Below, piece after piece: positions 53,108-61,614 of a stretch of 64,000 bases of DNA (within the stretch, counting starts at the first letter, position 1; each line of letters begins with the position of its first letter). A model generated the notes under the pieces. It did not search any database. It was given only the letters and a program-made list of their open reading frames with translations, and was not told the DNA's origin. A program made the position numbers and the translations under genes. This stretch comes from Clostridia bacterium (GTDB taxonomy: Bacteria > Bacillota > Clostridia > Christensenellales > Aristaeellaceae). The stretch covers positions 24,316 to 88,315 of the forward strand of contig JAFXUZ010000097.1 in the NCBI GenBank assembly GCA_017524725.1, read 5' to 3'.

Positions 53108-53823
53108 GCTGTCGCCTCCCGGAGGATCCTTTCCGCCGCTGTACCAAAACTGTCCGACATGCCCGCCCGTCTCAGGGCATCCTCCCCCCCGTCAAACAGG
53201 ATCCTTCCCCCGCCTGCGAGGATGAACCGACGCCCCATCAATTCAGCATTTGCAAAAGAAGCTGTACGGACGATCACGGTCATGTCCGGAGGAAAAACGG
53301 TGGATATCATGCCCGCCACCCGCAGCGCCATGTGGGGCTCCAGGCCGTATTCCGGCTCCATAAAGGCTGCCAGGGACGCGCCGACGACCAGCGCTGAAGC
53401 CACGGCGGTCATTTTCCGCCAGTCGGCAGGCAGTTTTCCGAAGGGAATATCCTCGGCCATATCCAGGCCGCATCTTTTCATGGCCAGGGAGCACTCAAGA
53501 TCGCTGCCGGCCCGGCTCATGCCAAAGATCCGGGAGACGGTCAGCAGGTTTTCCCACACGGTCATTTCGTCCCATAGTCCTCCGTTGCGGGGAATGAGGC
53601 ATACGGCGCGGCGCCTTTCCTTTTCTGTCAGCTCCCTTCCCCCGGAAATGAAGCGGACCATGCCTTCCGAGGGCTGCCTTTTCCCCGTCAGCAAATGGAA
53701 AAGGACGCCCCCGTCGGGCCCGAGCAGCACGATCCTGTCCCCCCGTGCAGCTTCCAGGTCCGTGGGGCCCAATTTACCCATTTCCCCGGATTCAAGAGCC
53801 GCACGGTGCAGCCTGATCAACAT
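53104..53823 (-). CDS. ABC ATPase-like protein lacking catalytic motifs
   Basis: A 239-residue protein with the layout of an ABC ATPase: LEAARGDRIVLLGPDGGVLF aligns with Walker A but has lost the lysine and serine; IPRNGGLWDEMTVWENL holds the Q-loop region with Arg for Gln; LPADWRKM replaces the LSGG signature; and FMEPEYGLE replaces the Walker B L-D-E-P (Glu kept, Asp lost). The reading frame is intact and the fold seems preserved. ATG 53823 is chosen; the frame runs further upstream into fmt. Probably a non-hydrolysing partner or a gene under decay. Confidence 0.7.
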   Translation of the reverse strand: MLIRLHRAALESGEMGKLGPTDLEAARGDRIVLLGPDGGVLFHLLTGKRQPSEGMVRFISGGRELTEKERRRAVCLIPRNGGLWDEMTVWENLLTVSRIFGMSRAGSDLECSLAMKRCGLDMAEDIPFGKLPADWRKMTAVASALVVGASLAAFMEPEYGLEPHMALRVAGMISTVFPPDMTVIVRTASFANAELMGRRFILAGGGRILFDGGEDALRRAGMSDSFGTAAERILREATA

Positions 53824-53865
53824 TTTTCCGGTCTCCCCTTCCTGTGCCAAGCAGCAGGGAACAGT

Positions 53866-53896
53866 AAAAAGAACGGCGCAGACGCGCGTCTGCGCC
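53866..53896 (-). terminator. Terminator after fmt (22-bp perfect palindrome)
   Basis: 53875-53896 is an exact palindrome, GGCGCAGACGC joined to its complement; on the minus strand GTTCTTTTT follows. It ends the yicC-fmt operon 12 bp after the stop. Confidence 0.75.
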
Positions 53897-53908
53897 TCAG
53901 TATCATGC

Positions 53909-54829
53909 TCAGGTCGCGGAAGTGATCCTGTGCCCGCGCAGGTAATCCGCAGCCCGCATCCGTCTGCCGCCCGGGGCCTGGATCTCGAGGATCTCCAGGG
54001 CTCCGTCGCCTGTCTTGAACCACAGTCCCTTCTCTGCATCTGCGGCAAGCACCGCTCCGGGCGTCTGATCGCCGTCCCAGGGCCTGACGGCGGTTTTCCA
54101 CACCTTGATCCTGTCATTACCGGAAAGGAACGTGCATCCCGGCCACGGATCGAAAGCCCGGACCATATCATGCAGTCTTTGGGACGGCATGGAAAAATCC
54201 ATTTCGCCCATGTTCTTTTCCAGTTTGGGATAATAGGACATGGCGTTCTCATCCTGGGGACGGGGGATCAGCCTGCCGCTTTCAAGTCCGTCGATGGTCG
54301 GGATGAGCAGGCCCGCCCCGAGCCGCGCAAGCTTTTCAGTCAGCGTCCCCGCGGTATCCTCATCAAGGATCGGGCATTCCTCCTGCATCAGGATGGCGCC
54401 GGTATCGATACCCTTGTCCGTCAGCATGGTCGTGACGCCGGTTTTGTCCCTGCCTTCCAGAATAGCCCAGGCTATGGGGCTGGAACCCCTGAACTCCGGC
54501 AGGAGGGACGCGTGCACGTTCACAGTGCCGAGCCTGGGTATATCCAGGATCTCCTGGGACAGGATCTGCCCGAAAGCGGCGGTCACGCAGACGTCTGGCG
54601 CGAGGGCTTTCAGATCCTCCACGCTTTCCAGGCGGATCCGTCGCGGCTGATATACCGGTACGTCATGCCGAAGCGCCCACTCCTTGACAGGGGAAGCCGC
54701 CAGGGTATTTCCACGGCCCTTGGGACGATCCGGCTGAGTGAAGACGCCCGCGATATCATGCCCGGCGGCAGCAAGGGCGTCCAGCGACGGAACGGCGTAT
54801 TCCGGCGTTCCCATAAATACGATCTTCAT
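53909..54829 (-). CDS. fmt: Methionyl-tRNA formyltransferase
   Basis: Fmt, 306 residues, formylates initiator Met-tRNA with 10-formyl-THF. N-terminal MKIVFMGTPEYAVPSLDAL; catalytic Asn104, His106 in NVHASLLPEFRG and Asp142 in DKGIDTGAI; C-terminal OB-type tRNA domain. It lies next to def, its functional partner (deformylation after synthesis), at the end of the operon. Confidence 0.97.
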   Translation of the reverse strand: MKIVFMGTPEYAVPSLDALAAAGHDIAGVFTQPDRPKGRGNTLAASPVKEWALRHDVPVYQPRRIRLESVEDLKALAPDVCVTAAFGQILSQEILDIPRLGTVNVHASLLPEFRGSSPIAWAILEGRDKTGVTTMLTDKGIDTGAILMQEECPILDEDTAGTLTEKLARLGAGLLIPTIDGLESGRLIPRPQDENAMSYYPKLEKNMGEMDFSMPSQRLHDMVRAFDPWPGCTFLSGNDRIKVWKTAVRPWDGDQTPGAVLAADAEKGLWFKTGDGALEILEIQAPGGRRMRAADYLRGHRITSAT

Positions 54830-54932
54830 TCATGTCCTCCTGATGCTTCCGGAAGGAAAAGCTCTTCCCGTCCCCTTCTGCATCCGATACAGCATGGGAG
54901 AGGCTTTTGCCAGGCCCGCCTCCCTGATCGGA

Positions 54933-55448
54933 TCATTCGTCCTTGGGAACGTCCTGTCCGTCTTCTCCGGGAATGTCCTCTTCCCCGCTCTCCTCGTCTT
55001 CCTGGAAGATCTCGTGATCCATTTTATCCACGTACATCACGCCGTCCAGGTGGTCCAGCTCATGGCAGAACGCCCTGGCCAGAAGTCCTTCGCCGGTGTA
55101 CTCCACGAAATTGCCCTTCCTGTCCTGGGCCCGGACCGTCACCTTGTTGGGACGCACCACATACCCGCGCCTGCCCGGAACGCTAAGGCATCCCTCAGGC
55201 CCGGCCTGCTCGCCTTCGGCGGATACGATGACCGGATTGACCAGTTCGATCAGCCCATCGCCCACGTCGATGACCACAACCCGGCGCAGGATGCCTACCT
55301 GAGGCGCAGCCAGTCCGACCCCTTCGGCCTTGTACATGGTTTCCGCCATGTCCCGCAGCAAAAGCGCCAGGCGGATATTGAAATTTTTCACCGGGTTGCA
55401 GACCTTCCTCAGGTTCTCGTCACCCAGTTTAATGATCTTGCGTACCAT
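54933..55448 (-). CDS. def: Peptide deformylase
   Basis: A 171-residue metalloenzyme removing the formyl group from new proteins. All three motifs are intact: GVGLAAPQVG (43-52), EGCLSVPG (Cys87 metal ligand) and HELDH (129-133). The acidic C-terminal tail (EDEESGEEDIPGED) is longer than usual. It lies 9 nt after priA and about 100 nt before fmt. Confidence 0.97.
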   Translation of the reverse strand: MVRKIIKLGDENLRKVCNPVKNFNIRLALLLRDMAETMYKAEGVGLAAPQVGILRRVVVIDVGDGLIELVNPVIVSAEGEQAGPEGCLSVPGRRGYVVRPNKVTVRAQDRKGNFVEYTGEGLLARAFCHELDHLDGVMYVDKMDHEIFQEDEESGEEDIPGEDGQDVPKDE

Positions 55449-55457
55449 ACTGACCCC

Positions 55458-57716
55458 CTATGCCAGGCTCAGCGGATTGATCTCAAATGCCGCGGTCATC
55501 CCCTGAGCCTGCAATTCTTCGTTTTCTTCCCGCAGCGTATCTGTAATAAATGCCTTCAGCGAGGCGCATTTCGGCGAATCGATGATCTTTATGACCACGT
55601 GGGCACGGAAGCGGTTCTTCAGCCTGGAGATAGGAGCCCTGTCGGCCCTGACGAAGAGCACAAGCCTGTCAAGGCCTTTTTCCTTCGTGAAGCGGCTGAC
55701 CCTTTCACCCCAGGATACAGCTTTCCCGTAAACCTTTTCGTCATCGCTCCCTTCCACGAGGATACGGTCCATCTGGGTAAAAGGCGGATAAAGGTCCATC
55801 CTCCGCCGGGCAAACTCCTCGTTAAAAAAAGCCCGGTAATCCTGCTTTACAGCCCCGGCGATCGCGTAATGATCCGGTTTGTATGTCTGGATCACCACCC
55901 TGCCCTTTTCATCACCCCGGCCCGCGCGCCCCGCCACCTGCACCAGAAGCTGGAAAGTCCTTTCCGGTGCGCGGTAATCGGGCAGGTTCAGCGTCATATC
56001 CGCAAGCACCGCTCCAACCAGGGTGACAGACGGGAAATCCAGGCCCTTGGCGATCATTTGTGTACCGATGAGCACCTGCGCCTTCCCGGAGCGGAAACGC
56101 TCCAGAAGTTCCGCATGGGCATTGCGGGAGGCGGTGGTATCGTTGTCCATCCTGATGGTCACGACACCGGGAAGGAGCTTTTTTACCTCCTCTTCCACCC
56201 GCTGAGTCCCGGTGCCGCAGCTTTTGATATACTTGCTGCCGCAGGAGGGGCAGACCTCGGGCATCGTGATGCTCTCACCGCAGTAATGGCAGTGCAGCAT
56301 GCGGTCGGTGGCGTGGAATGTCATGGATACGTCGCAGTTCGGGCACTTGACCGCCTCACCGCATCTGCGGCAGCTGACAAATGGGGCGTAACCCCGCCGA
56401 TTGATGAACAGCATGGCCTGCCGTCCACGGGAAACGCAGTCCTTCAGTTCTCCGGCAAGCCGCCGCGAAAAGATCCCCCTGTTGCCCAGGCGCATCTCTT
56501 CCCGCATATCGGCAAGAAAGATCTCCGGCAGGGGCCTGTCCAGGACACGCCTGGGCATTTCCAGCAGGGTATAGTCCCCGCGGCGCGCCATCGCATAGGA
56601 ATATACGCTGGGCGTCGCGCTGGAAAGGACCACCAGGCCCCCCTCACGCTCCGCTCGCCCCCGGGCAACGCGGCGGGCGTCGTACTGGGGATAATGATCG
56701 GATAGATAGGTGGTCTCGTGCTCCTCGTCGACAATGATGACCCCGAGATCCTGAAGCGGCGCGAAAACCGCCGAACGGGCACCGATGACGATCTTCGTCT
56801 GACCGAGACGGATCCGGCGCCATTCGTCGTACCGCTCCCCTTCCGTCAGGCGGGAATGAAGCACTGCCGGCCCGTCCCCGAAGCGGGAACGGAACCATGT
56901 GATCATCTGCGGCGTCAAAGCGATCTCCGGCACCAGGATCAGCGCGCTTTTTCCCATGCTGACACACTCCCGCACCAGACGGATGAAAACCTCGGTCTTG
57001 CCGCTGCCGGTGACTCCGTGAAGAAGGTATGTGTGTCCTTTATCGCCGTTTCTGAGTGCGGGCAGCATGTCCTCCAGCACTTCGTTCTGCTCCGGGGTAA
57101 GGACCGGATCCGGCATAGGAACTGCCGGGCCGTATTCCTCGGGGCGTCGAAGGACCTCCCGTTCGCTCTCCTCCGCCAGGCCCCTGAGCACCAGCGGCGT
57201 CATAGCCGAGCGGACGTCACGGACCACGCCGGAAAGCTCGCTTTTAGAATGCCACTCCCCATCCGAGAGTGCCGTCAGCGCCAGCGTCCGGTTCAGGGAT
57301 CTTTTTTCGCCCCGCAGCTTTTCATCCAGGTCCTTTGGATCAAACGTGATCCGCCAGATCTTTTCCCTGCGGACAGCGACCCGCCCCTGCCGCATACCGG
57401 CGGGGATCATCAGCCTGAGCGCTTCGCACAGGGGACACCGGGTCTCCTTTTTGATCTCCAGGGCGCATTCGATCAGCGCCGGAAGGAGCGCTGGATAATC
57501 CTCCAGGAGCGCGAGGATGTCGCGGATCCTGTTTTCGTCATAATCGGCCGTATCCTTTACTCTAAGGACATAGCCCTCTTTTTCACGATGGCCGAAGGGA
57601 ACGCGGACACGGTATCCCGGACCGATCCTGTCTTCCATCGCTTCGGGTATCCGGTAGGTAAACACCCGGTCCACCTGTTCGGTGGCGATATCCACGATGA
57701 CCTCAGCGTAGCTCAT
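55458..57716 (-). CDS. priA: Primosomal protein N' (replication restart helicase)
   Basis: PriA, 752 residues. N-terminal 3'-DNA-binding domain, then helicase core with Walker A HGVTGSGKTEVF, DEEH in IVDEEHETTYLS, and a zinc-binding insert of CRRCGEAVKCPNCD plus CHYCG...CPSCGSKY. It reloads the replisome at stalled forks. It sits between coaBC and def. Confidence 0.97.
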   Translation of the reverse strand: MSYAEVIVDIATEQVDRVFTYRIPEAMEDRIGPGYRVRVPFGHREKEGYVLRVKDTADYDENRIRDILALLEDYPALLPALIECALEIKKETRCPLCEALRLMIPAGMRQGRVAVRREKIWRITFDPKDLDEKLRGEKRSLNRTLALTALSDGEWHSKSELSGVVRDVRSAMTPLVLRGLAEESEREVLRRPEEYGPAVPMPDPVLTPEQNEVLEDMLPALRNGDKGHTYLLHGVTGSGKTEVFIRLVRECVSMGKSALILVPEIALTPQMITWFRSRFGDGPAVLHSRLTEGERYDEWRRIRLGQTKIVIGARSAVFAPLQDLGVIIVDEEHETTYLSDHYPQYDARRVARGRAEREGGLVVLSSATPSVYSYAMARRGDYTLLEMPRRVLDRPLPEIFLADMREEMRLGNRGIFSRRLAGELKDCVSRGRQAMLFINRRGYAPFVSCRRCGEAVKCPNCDVSMTFHATDRMLHCHYCGESITMPEVCPSCGSKYIKSCGTGTQRVEEEVKKLLPGVVTIRMDNDTTASRNAHAELLERFRSGKAQVLIGTQMIAKGLDFPSVTLVGAVLADMTLNLPDYRAPERTFQLLVQVAGRAGRGDEKGRVVIQTYKPDHYAIAGAVKQDYRAFFNEEFARRRMDLYPPFTQMDRILVEGSDDEKVYGKAVSWGERVSRFTKEKGLDRLVLFVRADRAPISRLKNRFRAHVVIKIIDSPKCASLKAFITDTLREENEELQAQGMTAAFEINPLSLA

Positions 57717-57728
57717 GCTTACCCCGGT

Positions 57729-58949
57729 TCACTGCCCGTTTTTTTTGCGCCAGATGTCAACGACCCTTGCCACAAGCTTTTCCGCAGCCGCTTTCTTGGA
57801 CATCAGCGGCAGCTCGATAACGTTATCCTGGGTGATCATCGTGATGCAGTTGTCATCCACGTCAAATCCGGCATCCTTGCGGCTGACGTCGTTGAGGGCG
57901 ATCAGGTCCAGGTTTTTCTTTTTCAGCTTTTTCCTGGCGTTTTCCATGCCGTTTTGCGTTTCGGCGGCAAAACCGACGAAAACCTGCCCCGGCATTTTCA
58001 TCATTCCCGCGGCCCTGGCCACATCCGGGGTCTCCCTCAGGACGATCTCCAGCGCTTCGCCGTCAGCCTTCTTGATCTTCTGGTCCGCTTTTTCCACGGG
58101 GGTATAATCCGCGGGAGCCGCGGACTGGATCAGGATATCACAGTCCCCACAGGTATTTGTCACTGCGTCCAAAAGGTCCCCGGTGGTCTCTACCCGGATG
58201 ACCCGGGCGCCCACAGGCAACTTAAGGGCGGTAGGCCCGGTGATCAGGGTGACTTCCGCGCCCCTTTCCAGGGCAGCCTCAGCGATGGCGTAGCCCATTT
58301 TGCCGCTGGAACGGTTGGAAATAAAGCGTACCGGATCCACAGCTTCACGGGTGGGACCGGCGGTGACCGCCACCTTCAGCCCGGCCATATCGCCCCGGGC
58401 CTCGAAATAGCGGCGGATGCGGTCAAATATGTCTTCCGGCTCGCTCATGCGGCCTTTCCCCTCGTCGCCGCAGGCCAGGAATCCGCCCTCCGGACCCACG
58501 AAAAGGCAGCCTCGACTTTCAAGGACGCGGACATTCTCCTGCGTGGCTGGATGTTCCCACATGGCGGTGTTCATGGCAGGAGCGATCATAATGGGTTTGG
58601 CGGAGGCAGCGAGCAGCGTGGTGGACAGCATGTCGTCGGCAATGCCGTGAGCCATCTTGGCCATGATATTGGCGGTGGCCGGAGCGACCACGACCAAGTC
58701 TGCCCTCTGGGCCAGGGAAACATGGCCCACGCGCCAGCTTTCCTCCCTGACAAAGGTGTCCACCGCGACCGGATTGGCCGAAAGAGTCTCGAAGGTCTGC
58801 GGGCAGACGAACTTACAGGCGTTTTGTGTCATGATGACAAAAACCTGCGCGCCTGATTTGCGCAAACGCGAAGTCAGGTCGCAGGCTTTATACGCGGCAA
58901 TACCCCCGGTCACTCCCAGAACGATGTTTTTTCCTTCCAGGCTGGACAT
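57729..58949 (-). CDS. coaBC: Phosphopantothenoylcysteine synthetase/decarboxylase
   Basis: Bifunctional CoaBC of 406 residues, two steps of CoA synthesis. The N-terminal flavin decarboxylase (CoaC) has GVTGGIAAYKACDL and the block MIAPAMNTAMWEHPA; the C-terminal synthetase (CoaB) has VTAGPTREAVDPVRFISNRS with SGKMGYAIAEAA. The ATG overlaps the rpoZ stop by one base (TAATG). Confidence 0.97.
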   Translation of the reverse strand: MSSLEGKNIVLGVTGGIAAYKACDLTSRLRKSGAQVFVIMTQNACKFVCPQTFETLSANPVAVDTFVREESWRVGHVSLAQRADLVVVAPATANIMAKMAHGIADDMLSTTLLAASAKPIMIAPAMNTAMWEHPATQENVRVLESRGCLFVGPEGGFLACGDEGKGRMSEPEDIFDRIRRYFEARGDMAGLKVAVTAGPTREAVDPVRFISNRSSGKMGYAIAEAALERGAEVTLITGPTALKLPVGARVIRVETTGDLLDAVTNTCGDCDILIQSAAPADYTPVEKADQKIKKADGEALEIVLRETPDVARAAGMMKMPGQVFVGFAAETQNGMENARKKLKKKNLDLIALNDVSRKDAGFDVDDNCITMITQDNVIELPLMSKKAAAEKLVARVVDIWRKKNGQ

Positions 58950-59164
58950 TACTCTTCCTCATCCTCCAGGTTCCGGTGATAACGCAGATAGCCTTTGTGG
59001 ATCTCCTCCACGGCGATGCTCACCGGTTTGTGGTCCTTGGGGTCCAGGAGCGGCTGGGAACCGGCGATGATCTCGCGGGCCCGTTTGGCGCTTTCCACCA
59101 CCAGGGTATAGCAGCTGTCGGCTTTTTCAAGCAGTTCATTGATGGGCGGCTGATTCAGCGGCAT
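58949..59164 (-). CDS. rpoZ: RNA polymerase omega subunit
   Basis: A 71-residue omega subunit that helps beta-prime assembly. ESAKRAREI and the block [15 protein letters not shown] are characteristic. It lies between gmk and coaBC, the classic Bacillota position. Confidence 0.92.
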   Translation of the reverse strand: MPLNQPPINELLEKADSCYTLVVESAKRAREIIAGSQPLLDPKDHKPVSIAVEEIHKGYLRYHRNLEDEEE

Positions 59165-59216
59165 ATGATTTCCTCCTGTTGCAGATGCTGATATATGATA
59201 TCGGCGAAACCCCTTG

Positions 59217-59834
59217 TTATTCTTCGGGGATCCCGCCGGAATATCTTGACGTGCGGCATTTTTCGCTTTCCATGATGGCCTTCAGGCAGAGGAAAGCCTT
59301 TTCGATGCCCTCCGGGCCATCCGCGTTCACGATGGCGTAGTCGTACATCGGGACAGTCTTCACTTCCTCCCGGGCGTTGCGGAGCCTGGTCTCCACCTGT
59401 TCCCTGCTCTCAGTCCCACGCCCCTCCAGGCGGCTGCGGAGAGAAGCCCAGGAAGGCGGCAGGACAAAAACAGACACGCAGTCCGGACGTTTGCGGATGA
59501 CAGTCTGGGCGCCCTGGGGATCGATCTCCAGGAGCACGTCTTTTCCTTCGGCCAGCTGCCGGTCCACCGGCTCCTCCGGGGTGCCGTAATGGTTGCCGTG
59601 CACCAGAGCGCTTTCCAGCAGCTTGCCGCCTTCTTCAAGGGCCGAAAATTCTTCCTCGGTGATGTACAGGTAATCGACGCCGGGGATCTCGCCTTCACGC
59701 ATCCCACGGGTGGTGACAGAAACCGAAAAAGAGATATTGTCGTCCGACGCCCTCAGTTTTTTGCCCACAGTGCCTTTGCCCACCCCCGACGGGCCGCTCA
59801 GGACAAGCAAAATTCCCCTCCGCTTATCATTCAT
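59217..59834 (-). CDS. gmk: Guanylate kinase
   Basis: A 205-residue GMP kinase. P-loop GPSGVGKGT (14-22), GMP-binding [19 protein letters not shown] and [11 protein letters not shown] 59834 is chosen; the frame continues upstream into remA. Overlap with remA is 8 nt. Confidence 0.96.
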   Translation of the reverse strand: MNDKRRGILLVLSGPSGVGKGTVGKKLRASDDNISFSVSVTTRGMREGEIPGVDYLYITEEEFSALEEGGKLLESALVHGNHYGTPEEPVDRQLAEGKDVLLEIDPQGAQTVIRKRPDCVSVFVLPPSWASLRSRLEGRGTESREQVETRLRNAREEVKTVPMYDYAIVNADGPEGIEKAFLCLKAIMESEKCRTSRYSGGIPEE

Positions 59835-60114
59835 CCTGATCCTTCTCCCCTCTTTTATACGCCGTATCGCTTCCGCCGCCCTCACCCTGCAGCCGTACAG
59901 AGAGGGTCTCCGGAAGGAGCGACGACAAAACGACGGATCCGTTGTCCATCACCAGCACCGTCCGGGTCCGCCTTCCCGCGGTCCCGTCAACAAGGTGCCC
60001 GGCGTCTCTGGCGTCCTGGACGAGGCGCTTCACCGGCGCGCTGTCCGGGGAGACCAGAGCGATGATCCTGGACGCACTCGCCATGTTGCCGTAGCCGATA
60101 TTCACCAGGCGCAT
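59827..60114 (-). CDS. remA: RemA-like extracellular-matrix regulator (DUF370)
   Basis: A 95-residue protein opening [20 protein letters not shown], the family signature, with [16 protein letters not shown] and [19 protein letters not shown]. RemA oligomerises and binds DNA to activate matrix genes in Bacillus. It has a longer C-terminal tail than usual, running into gmk. The position between yicC and gmk is conserved. Confidence 0.92.
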   Translation of the reverse strand: MRLVNIGYGNMASASRIIALVSPDSAPVKRLVQDARDAGHLVDGTAGRRTRTVLVMDNGSVVLSSLLPETLSVRLQGEGGGSDTAYKRGEKDQDE

Positions 60115-60129
60115 ATCATTACCCCGACT

Positions 60130-60999
60130 CTATTCCACGTTTTGGACCTGTTCGCGCATTTTTTCGATCTCACCCTTGGCGGCGACGACGTGGACCGTGA
60201 TCCCGGCGTCGGAAGCCTTGGAACCGATGGTGTTTACCTCCCGGTTCATTTCCTGGATCAGGAAATCCATCCTTTTGCCCGACGGACCCTCCTGTTCGAA
60301 GGCAGCGCGCATCTGGGAAAAATGAGAGCGCAGCCTGGCCAGTTCCTCGTCGATGGCACAGCGGTCGGCCATCAGGGCCACCTCCTGCGCCAGCCGCTGC
60401 GGATCCGCCTCTGCCCCCATGTCCCTTAAGCGTTCTTTCAGGCGCTCCCTGTAAGCGATGGGGACCTGAGGCGCCAGGATCCCGATCTTTGACACCTCAT
60501 CCTCCAGCAGGGCCATGTGTGTCTCCAGGTCTCCCTTCATCCTCAGACCTTCCCGGCAGCGCATTTCCACCAGTCCGTCCAGGGCCTTGTCCAGCGTCTC
60601 GGCGGCCAGGGAGGCGACAGCGTCCCGGTCTTCCTCAGCTTCCTCCAGGGTGATCATGTCCGGCAGGGAGGCAAAAAAGGCAGTTCCGCAGTCATCGGGC
60701 TTTCCGAGGATACCGGCGAGCCTTGCGGCGGCGTCCCGGTAAAGGACAGCCAGTTCTTCGTTGACGGTCATGCGCACCGCGTCGGTGCGGCGGTTTTTGT
60801 AGGTGACGAAAATCTCCGCGTGTCCGCGGCTGATGCGCGCGGAAACTCCCTGGCGCAATATGTCTTCCAGGAACACGAGTCCCTTGGGAAGGCGAAAGCC
60901 GAGATCGAGGAAACGGTGGTTCACGCTTTTGATCTCTACCGTGATCACACGCCCGTCCCTTTCGGTCTGGGCGCTGCCGTAGCCCGTCATACTCAGCAT
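60130..60999 (-). CDS. yicC: YicC-family endoribonuclease
   Basis: A 289-residue protein of the YicC/YloC family: MLSMTGYGSAQTERDGRVIT and the ending EMNREVNTIGSKASDAGIT with QVQNVE. Family members are hexameric endoribonucleases acting in RNA turnover. ATG 60999 with GGAGG upstream is preferred to GTG 61008. It is the first gene of the housekeeping operon. Confidence 0.94.
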   Translation of the reverse strand: MLSMTGYGSAQTERDGRVITVEIKSVNHRFLDLGFRLPKGLVFLEDILRQGVSARISRGHAEIFVTYKNRRTDAVRMTVNEELAVLYRDAAARLAGILGKPDDCGTAFFASLPDMITLEEAEEDRDAVASLAAETLDKALDGLVEMRCREGLRMKGDLETHMALLEDEVSKIGILAPQVPIAYRERLKERLRDMGAEADPQRLAQEVALMADRCAIDEELARLRSHFSQMRAAFEQEGPSGKRMDFLIQEMNREVNTIGSKASDAGITVHVVAAKGEIEKMREQVQNVE

Positions 61000-61022
61000 C
61001 GGCGTCACCTCCCTTTCAGGTC

Positions 61023-61051
61023 ATTATACCACCAAACAGCTACCCTGAAAA
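61023..61051 (-). promoter_or_regulatory. Promoter of the yicC-fmt operon
   Basis: On the minus strand TTTTCA (61051-61046), 17 bp, perfect TATAAT (61028-61023). Confidence 0.55.
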
Positions 61052-61069
61052 GCCCATCACGGCAATTTG

Positions 61070-61600
61070 TCATGTTTCATCGGCTTTTGTATGTGCGCTT
61101 CGATGGTCCTTGAGGAAAAACAGAAGGGAGATCATGCTTTTTTCATATGGGATAAAGCTGCCGCTGTCGATCATGCCCAGGATCTCTTCCCTGTCCGCCC
61201 AGCGGACCTCGGCGACTTCTTCGTCCTGAAGGCGGAGCTCCTCTTTTCCGACATCGCGTATAACGGTATAAAAATCATCAAAGCCGTGTTCCCAGTGGAG
61301 CGTCATCACGGGACGCGCCCCTTCGATGGGGATCCGCAGCCCCAGTTCTTCCCGGGTCTCACGCAGGGCGGCCATGGCGCTTGTCTCTCCGGCGTCGGCA
61401 TGGCCTCCCACGCTGACGTCCCACATCCCGGACCAGCCGCGCTTGAAAGGCTGCCGCCGCTGGATCAGCATCCTGCCTTCGGGTGAAAAAACGCATACAT
61501 GCACCACCAGACGATATAAGCCCTCCGGCGTCTTTTCTCCCCGGACCATCGTAAGCCCAGTCCTTTCCCTGTCCGCGGTATACAGATCGAATATCTCCAT
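61070..61600 (-). CDS. NUDIX hydrolase (IDI-like), coupled to a MATE gene
   Basis: A 176-residue NUDIX protein: MEIFDLYTADRERTG opening, as in YfcD/IDI-like members, and a full box G-HADAG-E-x7-RETREELGL. Substrate unknown. Start candidates after the MATE stop include GTG 61618 and ATG 61609; ATG 61600 is favoured by AGAAGG nine bases upstream. It is directly downstream of a MATE transporter, the same arrangement as at 25.7-27.6 kb. Confidence 0.87.
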   Translation of the reverse strand: MEIFDLYTADRERTGLTMVRGEKTPEGLYRLVVHVCVFSPEGRMLIQRRQPFKRGWSGMWDVSVGGHADAGETSAMAALRETREELGLRIPIEGARPVMTLHWEHGFDDFYTVIRDVGKEELRLQDEEVAEVRWADREEILGMIDSGSFIPYEKSMISLLFFLKDHRSAHTKADET

Positions 61601-61614
61601 AATCGTCATCCTTC

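Noticed and set aside
54738..58856. Two very long plus-strand open frames opposite def, priA and coaBC
   Set aside because: Shadows of highly conserved minus-strand housekeeping genes.
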